The notes: generated by a model from the letters alone, not told the origin. DNA of 64,000 nucleotides from Prorocentrum cordatum (GCA_963575745.1 CAUYUJ010018550.1:62001-126000), one strand, 5' to 3'; shown: positions 51,078 to 61,734, counted from the stretch's first letter. Numbers and translations are program-made.

Positions 51078-51093
51078 TCCTCCATCCTTCTCT
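51075..51093 (+). repeat. LINE target-site duplication, right
   Basis: Exact copy of 44099-44117. Confidence 0.85.
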
Positions 51094-51214
51094 TGCCTCC
51101 GTCTGTCCTCCTCCACCCCACAGCTCCATCATCTTCCTCCTCCTCCTCCTCCTCCTCCTCCTCCTCCTCCTCCTCCTCATTCCTCCTCTGGGCACCTCCC
51201 CCGGGGCGCGGATC

Positions 51215-52660
51215 CACCGGATCTGTCCGGATCTGTCCGGAAACGGTGCCGGAGGCCGCTCTGGGCTCCTCCTCTGGGCACCTCCCCCGGGGCCGGTTTT
51301 GTGAGAATGTCTCAAGCGAGGGCGCCGGTTTGGGATTCGTCGGCGGATCCACCGGATCCAGCGGATCTGTCCGGAAACGGTGCCGGAGGCCGCTCTGGGC
51401 TCCTCTGGGCACCTCCCCCGGGGCCGGTTTTGTGAGGATGTCTCAAGCGAGGGCGCCGGTTTGGGATTCGTCGGCGGATCCACCGGATCCACCGGATCTG
51501 TCCGGAAACGGTGCCGGAGGCCGCTCTGGGCTCCTCTGGGCACCTCCCCCGGGGCCGGTTTTGTGAGGATGTCTCAAGCGAGGGCGCCGGTTTGGGATTC
51601 GTCACCGGATCCAGCGGATCCAGCGGATCCACCGGATCTGTCCGGAAACGGTGCCGGAGGCCGCTCTGGGCTCCTCTGGGCACCTCCCCCGGGGCCGGTT
51701 TTGTGAGGATGTCTCAAGCGAGGGCGCCGGTTTGGGATTCGTCGGCGGATCCACCGGATCTGTCCGGAAACGGTGCCGGAGGCCGCTCTGGGCTCCTCTG
51801 GGCACCTCCCCCGGGGCAGGTTTTGTGAGGATGTCTCAAGCGAGGGCGCCGGTTTGGGATTCGTCACCGGATCCACCGGATCTGTCCGGAAACGGTGCCG
51901 GAGGCCGCTCTGGGCTCCTCTGGGCACCTCCCCCGGGGCCGGTTTTGTGGGGATGTCTCAAGCGAGGGCGCCGGTTTGGGATTCGTCCGCGGATCACCGG
52001 GGATCCAGGCGGATCTGTCCGGGAAACGGTGCCGGTTGGCCGCTACTTTCTTTTTTTTTCCTTTTTTTTGTTTTTTTTTTGCTCTTTTTTGTTTTTCTTT
52101 TTCTATTTTTTTTTATTTCATGTTTTCATTTTTTTTTTCTTTTCCTTATTTTCTGGATTTTTTTATTTTCTGCTGGGCTCATCTGGGCAAATCCCCCGGG
52201 GGCCCGGTTTTGTGAGGATGTCTCAGCGAAGCGCCGGTTTGGATTCGTCGGCGGATCCACCGGATCCAGCGGATCGTCCGGAAACGGTGCCGCAGCCGCT
52301 CTTTTGTTCTTACTATTTTTTTTTTTTTTATTTTTTTTTTCTGGGTTTTTTTTTTTCCTCTGGGCACCTCCCCCGGGGCCGGTTTTGTGAGCATGTCTCA
52401 AGCGAGGGCGCCGGTTTGGGATTCGTCGGCGGATCCAGCGGATCTGTCCGGAAACGGTGCCGGAGGCCGCTCTGGGCTCCTCTGGGCACCTCCCCGGGGC
52501 CGGTTTTGTGAGGATGTCTCAAGCGAGGGCGCCGGTTTGGGATTCGTCGGCGGATCCACCTGATCCACCGGATCTGTGCGGAAACGGTGCCGGAGGCCGC
52601 TCTGGGCTCCTCTGGGCACCTCCCCCGGGGCCGGTTTTGTGAGGATGTCTCGAGCCATGA
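51215..52660. repeat. Satellite of 120-140 bp, about ten units, with a variable GGATCCACC/AGC sub-repeat
   Basis: Units contain GGATCTGTCCGGAAACGGTG, CCGGAGGCCGCTCTGGGCTC, GGGCACCTCCCCCGGGGCCG and GTCTCAAGCGAGGGCGCCGG. Between units lie one to four copies of a 9-bp GGATCCACC/GGATCCAGC. T-rich tracts interrupt at 52045-52170 and 52310-52360. Frames are repeats only. A (TCC)n tract precedes at 51137-51190. Confidence 0.9.
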
Positions 52661-52664
52661 GGTT

Positions 52665-52756
52665 CAAAAGGTCTGTTCTTTTTTATTTTTTTCTTTTTTT
52701 TTTCTCTTTTTTTTTTATTTCTTATCTCTTATTTTTTTTCTTTTTGCTTTTTTTTC

Positions 52757-52787
<31 letters not shown>

Positions 52788-52880
52788 ATTTCCTCTCTTT
52801 TTTTTTATCTTCTTTTTTTTTTTATTTTTTTTTTTTATTTTCTTCTCTGTTTTGCTTCTTATGTTGTTTTTTTGGTTATA
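52665..52880. repeat. T-rich tract
   Basis: Mostly T with scattered A and C. No coding content. Confidence 0.9.
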
Positions 52881-52889
52881 TTATCTTGT

Positions 52890-53075
52890 GTGTCCGTGGA
52901 CAACGTGTGTCCACGGACCAATGATCATCTTTGAAAACTGGTTCAGGGACGCATGTTTTGTCCAGGGACGAGTATACATGTCCCTGGACAAGTGCACATG
53001 TGTCCAGGGACAAGTATACTTGTCCACGGCCAAGCCTCTGTCCAGGGACAAGTGTGCGTCCGTGGACAACAACGA
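52890..53075. repeat. Cluster of TGTCC(N)GGACA palindromes
   Basis: Eight or so copies of TGTCCAGGGACAAGT or TGTCCACGGAC, spaced 20-35 bp, on both orientations. Confidence 0.8.
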
Positions 53076-53154
53076 CTGACGCGTCAGAGTGAGGGGGCCG
53101 AACGGTCATTCACTGTCCCTGGGTGCGTGGCTGAAGTGGAGTTCCGCGGTGCGG

Positions 53155-53190
<36 letters not shown>

Positions 53191-53400
53191 GCTTGTTGTT
53201 GTTTGTCGTCGTCCCCCCCCCCCCAGACCGACCCGCGACCCACCCCGCGACCGACCCGCGACCCAACCCGCGACCCACCCCGCGACCCACCCGCGACCCA
53301 CCCGCGACCGACCCACGATCCACCCCGCGACCCATCCCCGACCCACCCCGCGACCCACACCGCGACCACCCGCGACCCACCCCGCGACCCACCGCGCCTC
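53155..53400. repeat. (GTT)n then CGACCCACC repeats
   Basis: About 50 bp of GTT, then a 10-12 bp GACCCACCCCGC unit repeated to 53395. Confidence 0.95.
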
Positions 53401-54010
53401 GAGTGTTCTTAGGGGGGCCGTTGGTGCCCATGATTGTTTGGTGTGTTCATCCGTGATGTATGCGTATAAGTATATGCGTATGCTGCGCTGTGCGGATACG
53501 CATGTATGTATACGTGATATAACTTTCATCAGTACAACAGTTTACATCGGTGATCATATGCACAAGAATGTATATGCATCCGCATATACATGTTGGCTTA
53601 GATATTTATATATGCCTATGTATGTATGCATGTATGTATATAGTTGTGTGCACGACCCGTGTACACATGCATTGTCGTTAACATCGTCGTAATCGACATC
53701 ATGGCGTAGGGAGTGTCTCGAAAACCTGGTCGTTTTTTTTTGACGGCGTCTCGAAATAGACGCCCCTGGTGTCGGGGGGGAGGGGTGGGTGGGGGGGGGG
53801 GGTGTCTCGTTTTCTTGGTCCGCATTTTTAGGGGTGTGGAAATCGAGACGCCTGATTTCAAGAGTTTCGTTGGCCTCACGAATATGTTCGAAACGCAGAA
53901 GATCTCGACACCAAGCCACCCGCCCGCCCCGCAAGTGCGGGCGCCCCTCACTCTTATCCGCAACTGCGGGCGCATACATCGAAATTACGCTGCGACCGCA
54001 GCAGAAGAAA
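53401..54010. other. Spacer, no gene seen
   Basis: TATGCGTATG-rich DNA (53455-53640), then a duplicated GTCTCGAAA/GTCTCGTTTTCTTGG phrase around a G-run (53715-53820). No gene. Confidence 0.5.
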
Positions 54011-54014
54011 TTGC

Positions 54015-54044
54015 AGGAGGCCGCTCTAGTTGAAGAGGCCTCCT
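54015..54044. repeat. GGAGGCC hairpin 1
   Basis: AGGAGGCC pairs with GGCCTCCT across a 14-nt loop. Lies just past the end of the minus-strand gene at 54062 and is followed by a T-run. Confidence 0.7.
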
Positions 54045-54061
54045 TTTTTTTTTTTTGTTTT

Positions 54062-56060
54062 TCATTGCACACACATCACTGCTTCCATACGGAAGCGGCT
54101 CAATGTGCTATATGAAACGACAGAGACGTTGGCGGGCGCGCCACGGGAGGTTGCAATCCTTGACGCGACCCCTCCCCAATCTTCATCCCGGTATGTCCAA
54201 CATGTGTCTGGGCGCTGGTCGCCGCGACACACCTCAAGCATCAAATGGAGCTTGGGTTTAATCCGGAAAATATCTTCCATCCTATCTTCGAGGCCTCCAT
54301 ACAGCAGGGCGAATTTCATCGAACTCTCGCGTAAAACAGCACCGCTGCCATCATGCCAAGGATGCATTGCTTCGTAGCATGCATCCAAATGCTCGGCCGC
54401 TTTCAAAATTGTGTTGTCGATGGCATCTGCAGGGTCTAAATATTCGCGCGAAACTTCGAGAATCCATGGAACCATGCGGCGCATCGGCGCAGCCATGCAT
54501 TTCATTTTTGCCCAAGTGGAGGACGTTCGCTTGATGACAGTCTCAGACAGAACGTGCAGGCGATCTGAAATGTCATGTTGATCATATCATTTTTGAAGTT
54601 TGTCGTTCAATCGGCGCACCTGCTCTTTTCTATTTGAGCCTGGTGCTTTGCCTTTCACCAACATGTACTGCAAGGCTTGTCCCCCGAAGTCTGCCGCCGC
54701 TCCCATATCGATGGCGTGTAGCCAGTCTACTTTGCAAATGTTGGGCGACCGGACGTATGGGCAAGAAAGCAAGGGCGACACGGTGTTTCCAGCCGAAAGA
54801 ATTGACCCAATCAAACTCGAGAAAGTCCGACGAGTCGAGCGCCACCTCGCCGAGTTTCCCGCATCCTTCACCTGTAGGCGGACAGCAAAACGCAAAAAAC
54901 ATCCCTCCTTGTCCTCCTCCTCTTCCTCCTCCGCCCCTTCCTCTTCCTCCTCCGCCTCCTCCTCCTCCTCCTCCTCCTCCCTCTTCCTCCTGCTCCTCCT
55001 CCTCCTCCTCCTCTTCCCTCCTCCTCCCTCCCCCCCTTCCTCTTCCTCCTCGAATTCCGCCCCCTTCTCCTCCCCCCCCCTGATCCTCCTCATCCTCCGC
55101 CTCCTCCTTCCCACGTGTGTCATTGTTATCAACTGGCTGTGGCATTTGTGTAGTGGGACAGATTTTTTCCACACCCTGAACCTCGGAATAACGGCAATCA
55201 CACATCCAACATATAGGTGAATCAGCAGCTTGGCCCCAGCCAGGAAAACATAACGTTTCCTTGAAACTCTTCCAATCTCCGCGGACCTGCGATAAACATG
55301 CTTTTGGTAAGCGCCGCCCAGATGTAGCATTTTTTTGGCGTTTCTCTGTCTTTCCGATCGGCTGCCCGTCGTGTCGTTTGTCTGGCCATCGGCCGGAAGC
55401 GAGGACTTCAAAACTCCAGCGCACAACTTCCATAATGGCGTCCCAAGTTCCTTTTGCAAAGCAACTTTTTTTCATGCACGTAATTGGGCACCGCAAACTG
55501 GAGAAGCGGCCGACAATGCCAGGAAATGGTAAACACACAACTTCGATTGATTCATTTCTTTTTGCTGACTGGACAGGCACGCCGTCGCTCCAGAGCCCAA
55601 GCGGCGCAAGAGGGCATCCAGCTTCCTCCTCAGCTGCCCCGTGATCTCGCCTCGACAACTCGTCTAAACCATCCTTGCTGTACAAGGCCGCCTCGCTACC
55701 GAAATCGTGCAGCGTAGCGAAAATTTCATGCGGAAGAAGAATATGCAGCGGTTTGTTCTCGACCCTCTGGCGGGTGGCGTTCCAAGTGGGTACGGTCGCA
55801 GAATACAGAGACGGCCACTTCGAATTTTTAAGATAACTCCTCCTCATATCTCGGGACCAGTTCCCAAGAAATTTCTTCGCCTTGAAGCCATTTACACCGC
55901 ATCTGCCTAAATTATGCGATAATCTGCCGACTCTGTATGCGGGGAGCATATTCTCAGCATACATATCTCGCACGTCATGGCCAATGCATTTCGCAGGGTC
56001 ACCATCCAAGTCAGCATCTGCTGGCCTCCGCTTTTTTCCTTTCAACATTAGGTTGAACGC
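54062..56060 (-). pseudogene. Transposase-like multicopy dinoflagellate gene with one in-frame TGA
   Basis: Exon from about 56048 to 55182 encodes HEIFATLHDFGSEAAL, then LGLWSDGVPVQSAKRNESIE, CLPFPGIVGRF, AIMEVVRWSFEVLASGRWPD and VRGDWKSFKETLCFPGW, ending CWMCDCRYSE. A 310-bp GT-AG intron (55181-54872), filled with GGA repeats, joins it to VKDAGNSARWRS, SPLLSCPYVRSPNICKVDWL and HAIDMGAAADFGGQ. At 54587-54589 a TGA replaces what is probably Trp (LQK-stop-YDQHDISDRL). The same frame then runs on through KPKLHLMLEVC and CWTYRDEDWGGVASRIA to a stop at 54062. From memory this is a very common dinoflagellate family. Its GDGVP, DWLHA.D and YRDED blocks suggest a DDE-type transposase, which is inference. 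One stop makes this copy dead unless it is read through. Confidence 0.55.
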
Positions 56061-56204
56061 TCAAGAGGCCGCTGGCAACTCGAACGGGAAAGGCTGCGAT
56101 GTGACAAAAAATACGCTTGGACTGCTTGGGAAGAGATTGCCATCTGAGCGCACTTGGGAACATATATACCTCTAGGGCGTGCACGCAACAAAGTATCGCG
56201 CCAA

Positions 56205-56235
56205 GAGGCCTCCTTAGCACTTCACAGGAGGCCTC
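56205..56235. repeat. GGAGGCCTCC hairpin 2
   Basis: GAGGCCTCCT and AGGAGGCCTC form a perfect 10-bp stem with an 11-nt loop. It lies between two minus-strand genes. Confidence 0.8.
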
Positions 56236-56481
56236 CTGTTCAAACCAGCATCAAGAATGCGCACAAAGGACAATGGATAATGAGGATGCTCAGGAGGGGG
56301 ACGAGGAGGAGTGGGGGGAGGAGGGGAAATACTCGGAGGCAGGGGCCGACGCGGTGGAGGACCGAACCCCAGAAAGGGTTTCTGCTTCCTCTGGAAGAGG
56401 CGTCTCTGGTGCTCCACGGGCGCGTGCCCAAGCAAATGTGCCCGGAATGGACACATGCATGATATGGAAATATGAACGTGC

Positions 56482-57839
56482 TTAGGCCTTCAATAGCTGC
56501 TCCCACTGCTTCTTGGCCTTCTTCACAGCCGCAAGATGGTCATCCGCTGTCGTGCGAATCCTCTTCATGTCCTGAAGGCTCACATCTGCGTTGTCCTCCC
56601 ATACCGCCAAGGTCGCCTCTGCCTGCGTCAAAAACTCCGTGAGCGTGCTTTTCTGCTGGATGATTTTGTCCACCTCTGTATTGTAAACGGGTTTGCTCTG
56701 GGCCTTGGTCTTGAGCTTCGCCTCGATCGCAAACAGAGCCGGGGGCAACGCGTGCAGCGACTTCAGAATGGCCCTGCGGAAACCGTGCTCCGAAGCCACG
56801 GCAATGACACAGCCCCTCGCCCTCCCCCTCCTCTCTGCTAACCCCCATCCCTCCACCACCAGAATTCCCAGTTGGCCATTGTCGTGGTTTCAAGAGCTTC
56901 GCTCCTGAGCTGCTTCGCCTCCTCGGCCTCCTCGGCGTTCTTGGTCTCCTCCTTCACGCCGTCCTTCAGGGCCTGCACGCCCATTCGGTCAGCAATGCTC
57001 GAGACGGTCTTGTCCTTCACATCGGCGGTTGCTCTCCATGCCTTGCTGTGGATCTCGGCGCTGGAACTCTCCCGAGAGGTCTCGTACCAGTAGCGCTCTG
57101 TCAAAAGCGGGTTCTCCTCTTCCGTGAAAGGGAAATCATCCGGATTGATGCCTTGTTCCGCGATGCATGCAACCTGGGTTCACGGGGGCACTCTGTCTCC
57201 GACTCGCACGCACAAAAACAAATGGGCTTGGCACAGAAGTGGCGCAGCGAGCTCGCGAGACGAAGTGCCTGTGCGAAACCAGATTTGGATGCCTGCGGCG
57301 CCGTGTTTCTTGTAAGAGTGATTAATGACGTCATCAGCCATTTGAGCCATATTCTTCCTGGTAGTGGGGTTCACGAGGTCAGACGCGCTCGGCGTGATGT
57401 TGTTGAAACCGAGAATCTGCAGCCTGACACAGAAAATCCGTAGTTCACTTGCACATGGGGCGGCCTCCTTTGAAGGAGGCCGCCCTGAACAAACGGATGA
57501 GGTAAATAACACACACACACACACACATGGGGCACGATATGCACGCCACAACGGAAATCGAGGCCTTGTCCACCACCCGTCCTTCTGGATGTTCACCTCC
57601 TTGTCTCTCTTGTCCATGCCCTCTGTGTAATCACTGGTCCAAGACAAGTTGTCCTTGCCGTTCTTCTCATATTTGAGCAAGAATTTCTGCCGGGCGTCTT
57701 TCGTAGAGCACAACCCCCATTGGTCGAGCGTTTTTTTCGCCTCCTCCCGTTTCTTTGGATCTGAATGGTGATCCCTCCTGTAGGCAAGCATGTTTTCCAT
57801 CCTCTTCTTGCTTTTGGTATAATCGGCGAGATCTTCCAA
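56482..57839 (-). CDS. Multi-exon coiled-coil gene, dinoflagellate multicopy type
   Basis: Read on the minus strand. Exon 57839 to about 57574: KRMENMLAYRRDHHSDPKKR, then LLKYEKNGKDNLSWTSDYTE. Exon 57423 to about 57240: LQILGFNNITPSASDLV, KNMAQMADDVINHSYKKHG. Exon about 57173 to 56870: PDDFPFTEEENPLLTERYWY, ADRMGVQALKDGVKEETKNA, TTTMANWEFWW. Final part to the stop at 56482: RGCVIAVASEHGFRRAILKS, LPPALFAIEAKLKTKA, EVDKIIQQKSTLTEFLTQAE. The last junction needs a tiny intron or a frameshift near 56850. A CA repeat and a hairpin lie in the first intron. Mostly helical with no catalytic motif recognised. Similar proteins are, from memory, frequent in dinoflagellate proteomes. The zinc-ribbon ORF at 61301-61633 may be an upstream exon. 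Confidence 0.45.
57458..57485. repeat. GGCGGCCTCC hairpin 3 inside an intron
   Basis: A perfect 13-bp stem, GGGCGGCCTCCTT / AAGGAGGCCGCCC, with a 2-nt centre. It lies in the inferred intron of the coiled-coil gene, next to a (CA)n run at 57509-57528. Confidence 0.85.
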
Positions 57840-57904
57840 AAGCTCCTCATCATCTTGGCTGCCGGGGCGCGCTGCCTGGCCAGGTCGCAGGCATCACTCC
57901 CACT

Positions 57905-57970
57905 CATACTCCCTAATTATTGTTACTCCTACTCCTACTCCCTATCCTACTCCTACGCCTCCTGCTCCAT
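57905..57970. repeat. (TACTCC)n short repeat
   Basis: About eight imperfect CTACTC units. Confidence 0.8.
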
Positions 57971-58272
57971 CATCTCCATACGCCTGCGTTTACCTACGGG
58001 GAGTTTCATTACCCACCGAATTGCCTCAGCTGCGCCCTCGAGGACAGGCTGGGCCAGGCGTCCCCCGCGACCATCGGCATTCCCACTGGATGATCCAGCA
58101 GCGCCTCTGGCAACGCAACTCGAAAAACTGCACGCAAGGACCGATGTTTTATCATGCTGGCTCCTAACAAATTCACGCGCGCAATGTGCACAACGATCTC
58201 GTCTCACAACATGACAAAACAACTGATGCACGTGCAAGCGCCTGGTTCCACCTTCGGTGCTGCCGGCCTCGT

Positions 58273-58512
58273 TTAGCTTGGCGCCCGCTGGCGTTTTGGG
58301 GAGCGGGAGCGTTGTGCGGGAGGCTTGGCCGCGGCTTTCTTGGCTGCAGGCTTCTTCGGCACCCCGCGCGCGGGCATGAAGTGCCACAGCGCGATGAGCA
58401 GCCAAACAAACAGCGCTGTCATGGCTGCAACAGAACCTCTGGCCTTGAATGGAATCGAGAACAGCAAAAGAAGTTCACGCCTAGAGCCACTTGAGCTGCA
58501 ATGCGTATTCAC
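58273..58512 (-). CDS. Possible small membrane protein with a basic tail
   Basis: 79 codons on the minus strand. A hydrophobic segment, MTALFVWLLIALWHF (about residues 31-45), is followed by MPARGVPKKPAAKKAAAKPP and a RSRSPKRQRAPS end. The pattern suggests a single transmembrane helix with a lysine-rich tail. It could be an exon or chance. No family recognised. Confidence 0.3.
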   Translation of the reverse strand: MNTHCSSSGSRRELLLLFSIPFKARGSVAAMTALFVWLLIALWHFMPARGVPKKPAAKKAAAKPPAQRSRSPKRQRAPS

Positions 58513-58639
58513 AAACCATCAGCTTGCACCGAATACAATGAATATGGAATGACGGCGCTTCACGCGACACACATGTCGAAACTACAACTGCAACGGTCTG
58601 TCTTGACACATAATCGTGCGATGGTGTTTGTCTCGCGCA

Positions 58640-59180
58640 TGGTCCTCCTCCTTTTCCTCCTCCTCCTCCTCCTCCTCCCCCTCCTTTTCCTCCTCCTCCT
58701 CCTCCCCCTCCCTGGCACGCGCCCCTATGGCCTTTTCGGCCTCTGGCGGAAATGGCCCGCCAGATTTTGCTTGCCAGCCGACTTTTGGCTTTTGCTGCTC
58801 TGTGGCGCTGCGCTCTGTTGCCATATAAGTTGCGCTCCCGCTGAAACGCGGCGCAGATTTTTCGCTCGCCTGGAGCCTCCTGGGGCCCTGAAGCCTCGTA
58901 GGGCTCTGCTGGGGCTCCTCCTGAGGCCTCCTGGGGCCTCCTGACGCCTCCAGGGGCCTCTTGTGCTCTTCTGGCGTGTCCTCGCGTGTCCTGGCGTTCC
59001 TGGGGCCTCGTGGGGCTTCCTGGGGCCTCCGGAGGCCTTCGGAACCTCCTGGGGCCCCGTGGGGTTTTCTGAAACATCTTGGGGCCTCCGGGGGTTTCCT
59101 GGGGCCTCGATTTCCTGGCGCCTCCTGGGGGGCGCTCCTGACGCCTCCTAAGGCTTCCTCAGGCCTCCCGTGGACATGTC
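58640..59180. repeat. (TCC)n and CCTGGGGCCTCC repeats
   Basis: (CTC)n at 58645-58715, unique DNA, then imperfect GGGGCCTCCTG units at 58865-59170. Frames are repeat-only. Confidence 0.85.
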
Positions 59181-59221
59181 TCGCGAAGCATCTTGAGACC
59201 TTCCCGAGCGAACAAGAAATT

Positions 59222-59252
59222 AGGATGCCTCCTTCCCTGCAGGAGGCATCCT
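59222..59252. repeat. GGATGCCTCC hairpin 4
   Basis: AGGATGCCTCCT and AGGAGGCATCCT form a perfect 12-bp stem with a 7-nt loop. Confidence 0.85.
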
Positions 59253-59362
59253 TTTCCAAATGCGCGCGGCGACCATCTGGATGCGCAACGGAAGTTGGGC
59301 GAACATCTCGACATGCATGCGGCATGGGCTGGAAATGTTGAACGATCATATGCCAATTTGTA

Positions 59363-59465
59363 AGGGGTAAAATAATTTACCGGTAAATTTTTTACCCCCT
59401 ATGTTCTGTTTGTTTTATTTGTTTGAGAGGGGTAACATTTTTTACCGGTAAGTTTTTTTACCCTC
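59363..59465. repeat. Two palindromes with a TTTACCGGTAAA-type core
   Basis: GGGGTAAAATAATTTACCGG continues as its near mirror to TTTTACCCC (about 59365-59399). A second, GGGGTAACATTTTTTACCGG to TTTTTTTACCC, follows at about 59429-59463. The shared core is ACCGGTAA. They could be ends of a small transposon or protein-binding dyads. Confidence 0.7.
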
Positions 59466-59805
59466 GCGCCCGGTCTGATACGACCAACATGAAGGTCAAA
59501 CTGCTCGTGCACAACAACCAAGCATGGCGCGAATGCGAAGACATATGCAGACAATCAAAGGCAACGTGCAGGAAGGCGGCACCAAACATTGCATGCAACA
59601 AAGCACGCACGTCAATGCCACGCAACATTTCCAAAGCACAGCAGTACGGCGGTCAAATAAAAATACCCTTGCCCGGAAAGTTGCCGCTCTCGCGGCCGTT
59701 GCTAGCGTTCGCGGCCGAGGCAGGTGGCGACGCAGCATCTGAGAGACGCCGCGCTGCTTCGAGCTGCGCGTGGAGCACCGACGCGTCAAGAGCCTGCAGG
59801 CGCCC

Positions 59806-60095
59806 CCCTTTACAATTACTCAAGATGAATACTACTCTCCTCTCTCCCCTGAGTACGTCCGGGACGTATGCGCCCCCCGCGGGTCCTGTCTTTTTACACA
59901 CAGGATTCCCCGGAGTTCGGTTTTCGCCTGCGTTTTTTTTCAAAATGCTGCTCTCGCTGAGGCGTTGCCCTCATTTTCGGGCTTCCGCTCGTTCCGAATC
60001 GTGTTCCCGCTGCAGCGCTGGCCTCATTTACAATTACTCAATATGAATACGTACTCCTCTCCTCTCTCCCCTGAGTACGTCCCGCCCCCGCGCGG
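59806..60095. repeat. Two copies of a 70-bp repeat
   Basis: TTTACAATTACTCAAGATGA with CTCTCCCCTGAGTACGTCC at 59811-59860 recurs at 60028-60080 with small changes. Confidence 0.8.
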
Positions 60096-60159
60096 CCGCC
60101 GCCGCTGCCGCCGCCGTCGCCGCGACGTCGGAGGTCTGCGGCTCCGCGCACCAGGCCTG

Positions 60160-60300
60160 CGGCCGTCGTCGTCGTCGTCGCCGTCGTCGTCGCCGTCGTC
60201 GTCGTCGTCGCCGTCGCCGTCGTCGTCGTCGCCGCCGTCGTCGTCGTGGTCGTCGTCGTGGTCGTCGTCGTCGTCGTCGTCGTCGTGGTCGTCGTCAGGC
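60160..60300. repeat. (GTC)n repeat
   Basis: Mostly GTCGTCGTC with GCC and GTG variants. Confidence 0.95.
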
Positions 60301-60589
60301 GTCGTCGCGCTTTCGATCGTTCCTAATTCCGTACCCTTTCGGGATCATTGCCGCGCTCGACATCTGACTGTGCGAATAAAGAGGATATCTACGTCATGGT
60401 AAGGGATGGGAGGGAGGGGTTGGACGTCATATATGACGTGAGCACACCTAGCTTGTCCTCCTCCCCCTCCTCCTCCTCCTGCTCCTGCTCCTGACAAGAT
60501 CCAGCCCCTCCCCCTTTTTCCTCCTCAGCATCGGTAGTGCGAGGAGGAAGGGGGGGGGGGGGGATCTTGTCAGCTTATTGGAACGTGTA

Positions 60590-60975
60590 TGATTTTGTCC
60601 ACCGATGACACCTCCGGCCTCCCTGGCGGCGGCGGCGGGGAGCAGTGCTGGAAGCGCCAAGGTGGGAAGCCGTGCTGGTGCTGCTGCAGCTGTTGCTGCT
60701 GTTGTTGTTGCTCCTGCTGTTTCAGGGCCGTCTCTGCGGCGTCAGCTGGCGGCCGCACTGGCGGCGGCGGGGGTGGTGGCCAGGTCTGCTGCTGTTGCTG
60801 CGGCAGCTGCTGCTGTTGCTGCGGCTGCTGCTGCAGGGCCGTCTCTGGGGCGTCAGCTGGCGGCCGCACTGGTGGCGGCGGGGGTGGTGGCCAGGTCTGC
60901 TGCTGTTGCTGCGGCAGCTGCTGCTGTTGCTGCGGCAGCTGCTGCTGTTGCTGCAGTTGCCGCTGGGCTGCCCGC
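60590..60975 (-). CDS. Possible Gln/Pro-rich exon built from a 111-bp tandem repeat
   Basis: On the minus strand the frame reads PPPPPPPVRPPADAPETAL, then QQQPQQQQQLPQQQQQTW, twice. The DNA unit is 111 bp (60730-60840 and 60841-60951), so it adds exactly 37 codons. Flanking PPWRFQHCSPPPPPGRPEVS is also open. Such Q/P-rich stretches occur in regulatory proteins, but a CTG-type repeat with chance frames is equally possible. Confidence 0.3.
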
Positions 60976-60995
60976 CTCAGTTCAAATATCGCTTT

Positions 60996-61277
60996 TCATG
61001 TGTAATGACAAGAGGGATCGTTACAAGTGCGAGGAGGCCTCCTTTGGCAGGAGGCCTCGCATGGCTGAAAACGAACAGGAATGTGGCAACGCAAATACTT
61101 CGAAATTGTATCTTCACAAAAAAGAGATCGCGCTTATCATGTGTGATGACTAGAGGGACCGTTACAAGTGCTAGGAGGCCTCCTTTGGCAGGAGGCCTCG
61201 CATAGCTGAAAACGCATACGTATGTGGCAATACAAACACTTCGAAATTAGATCTTCCGCAACAAAGCAGTCGCAATT
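60996..61277. repeat. 141-bp tandem duplication, each unit with a GGAGGCCTCC hairpin
   Basis: Units start TCATGTGTAATGACAAGAGG (60996) and TCATGTGTGATGACTAGAGG (61137). Each holds AGGAGGCCTCCTTTGGCAGG then AGGCCTCGCAT. Confidence 0.85.
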
Positions 61278-61300
61278 GCCCGGACGCGCGCGCTGACAAT

Positions 61301-61633
61301 CTAAGGCAACCGCAGCTCTCGCTTTTTCCCCTTGTTCCTCCATCCAGACCTTGTCTGCGAGAGCGCAGGATTCGCGAGCGAGCACTGCTTGTTCGCACAC
61401 GTGCCCTTGCCCGTGTACGCGTTCTTGTTGCACACCAAGCAACGGCGCCTGAAGCGGCGAGCCCCGTTCCGCAGCGACGGCTGCGCGTCCTCGAAATCGT
61501 TCGCGTCGTCGTCGTCGTCCTGGACGGGCGCATGGCCGTCGCCACGACGAGGCGCTCCACCGCCACCGTCGGGAGGCAGGCCGCCGCCGCTTGACGCGGA
61601 AGCTGCCGTGGCGCCCTCGGAGACCAGAAGCAC
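61301..61633 (-). CDS. Possible zinc-ribbon exon
   Basis: The minus-strand frame has an acidic run (QDDDDDANDFEDAQPS), then RRCLVCNKNAYTGKGTCANK and QCSLANPALS, then a basic end. C-x2-C-x10-C-x4-C could bind zinc. From memory, similar C-rich starts occur in dinoflagellate proteins related to the gene at 56482-57839, so this may be its upstream exon. The stop at 61301 could lie in an intron. Confidence 0.4.
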   Translation of the reverse strand: MLLVSEGATAASASSGGGLPPDGGGGAPRRGDGHAPVQDDDDDANDFEDAQPSLRNGARRFRRRCLVCNKNAYTGKGTCANKQCSLANPALSQTRSGWRNKGKKRELRLP

Positions 61634-61734
61634 CCCTGACCCCCCACAGGGTGCCTTGTGGGAGGCCTGTCGGGGCAGGAAGATCAGGGAAATTCGTAAA
61701 TAGCCGCAGAATTCGAACCCCCCTTCTGTTAGTT

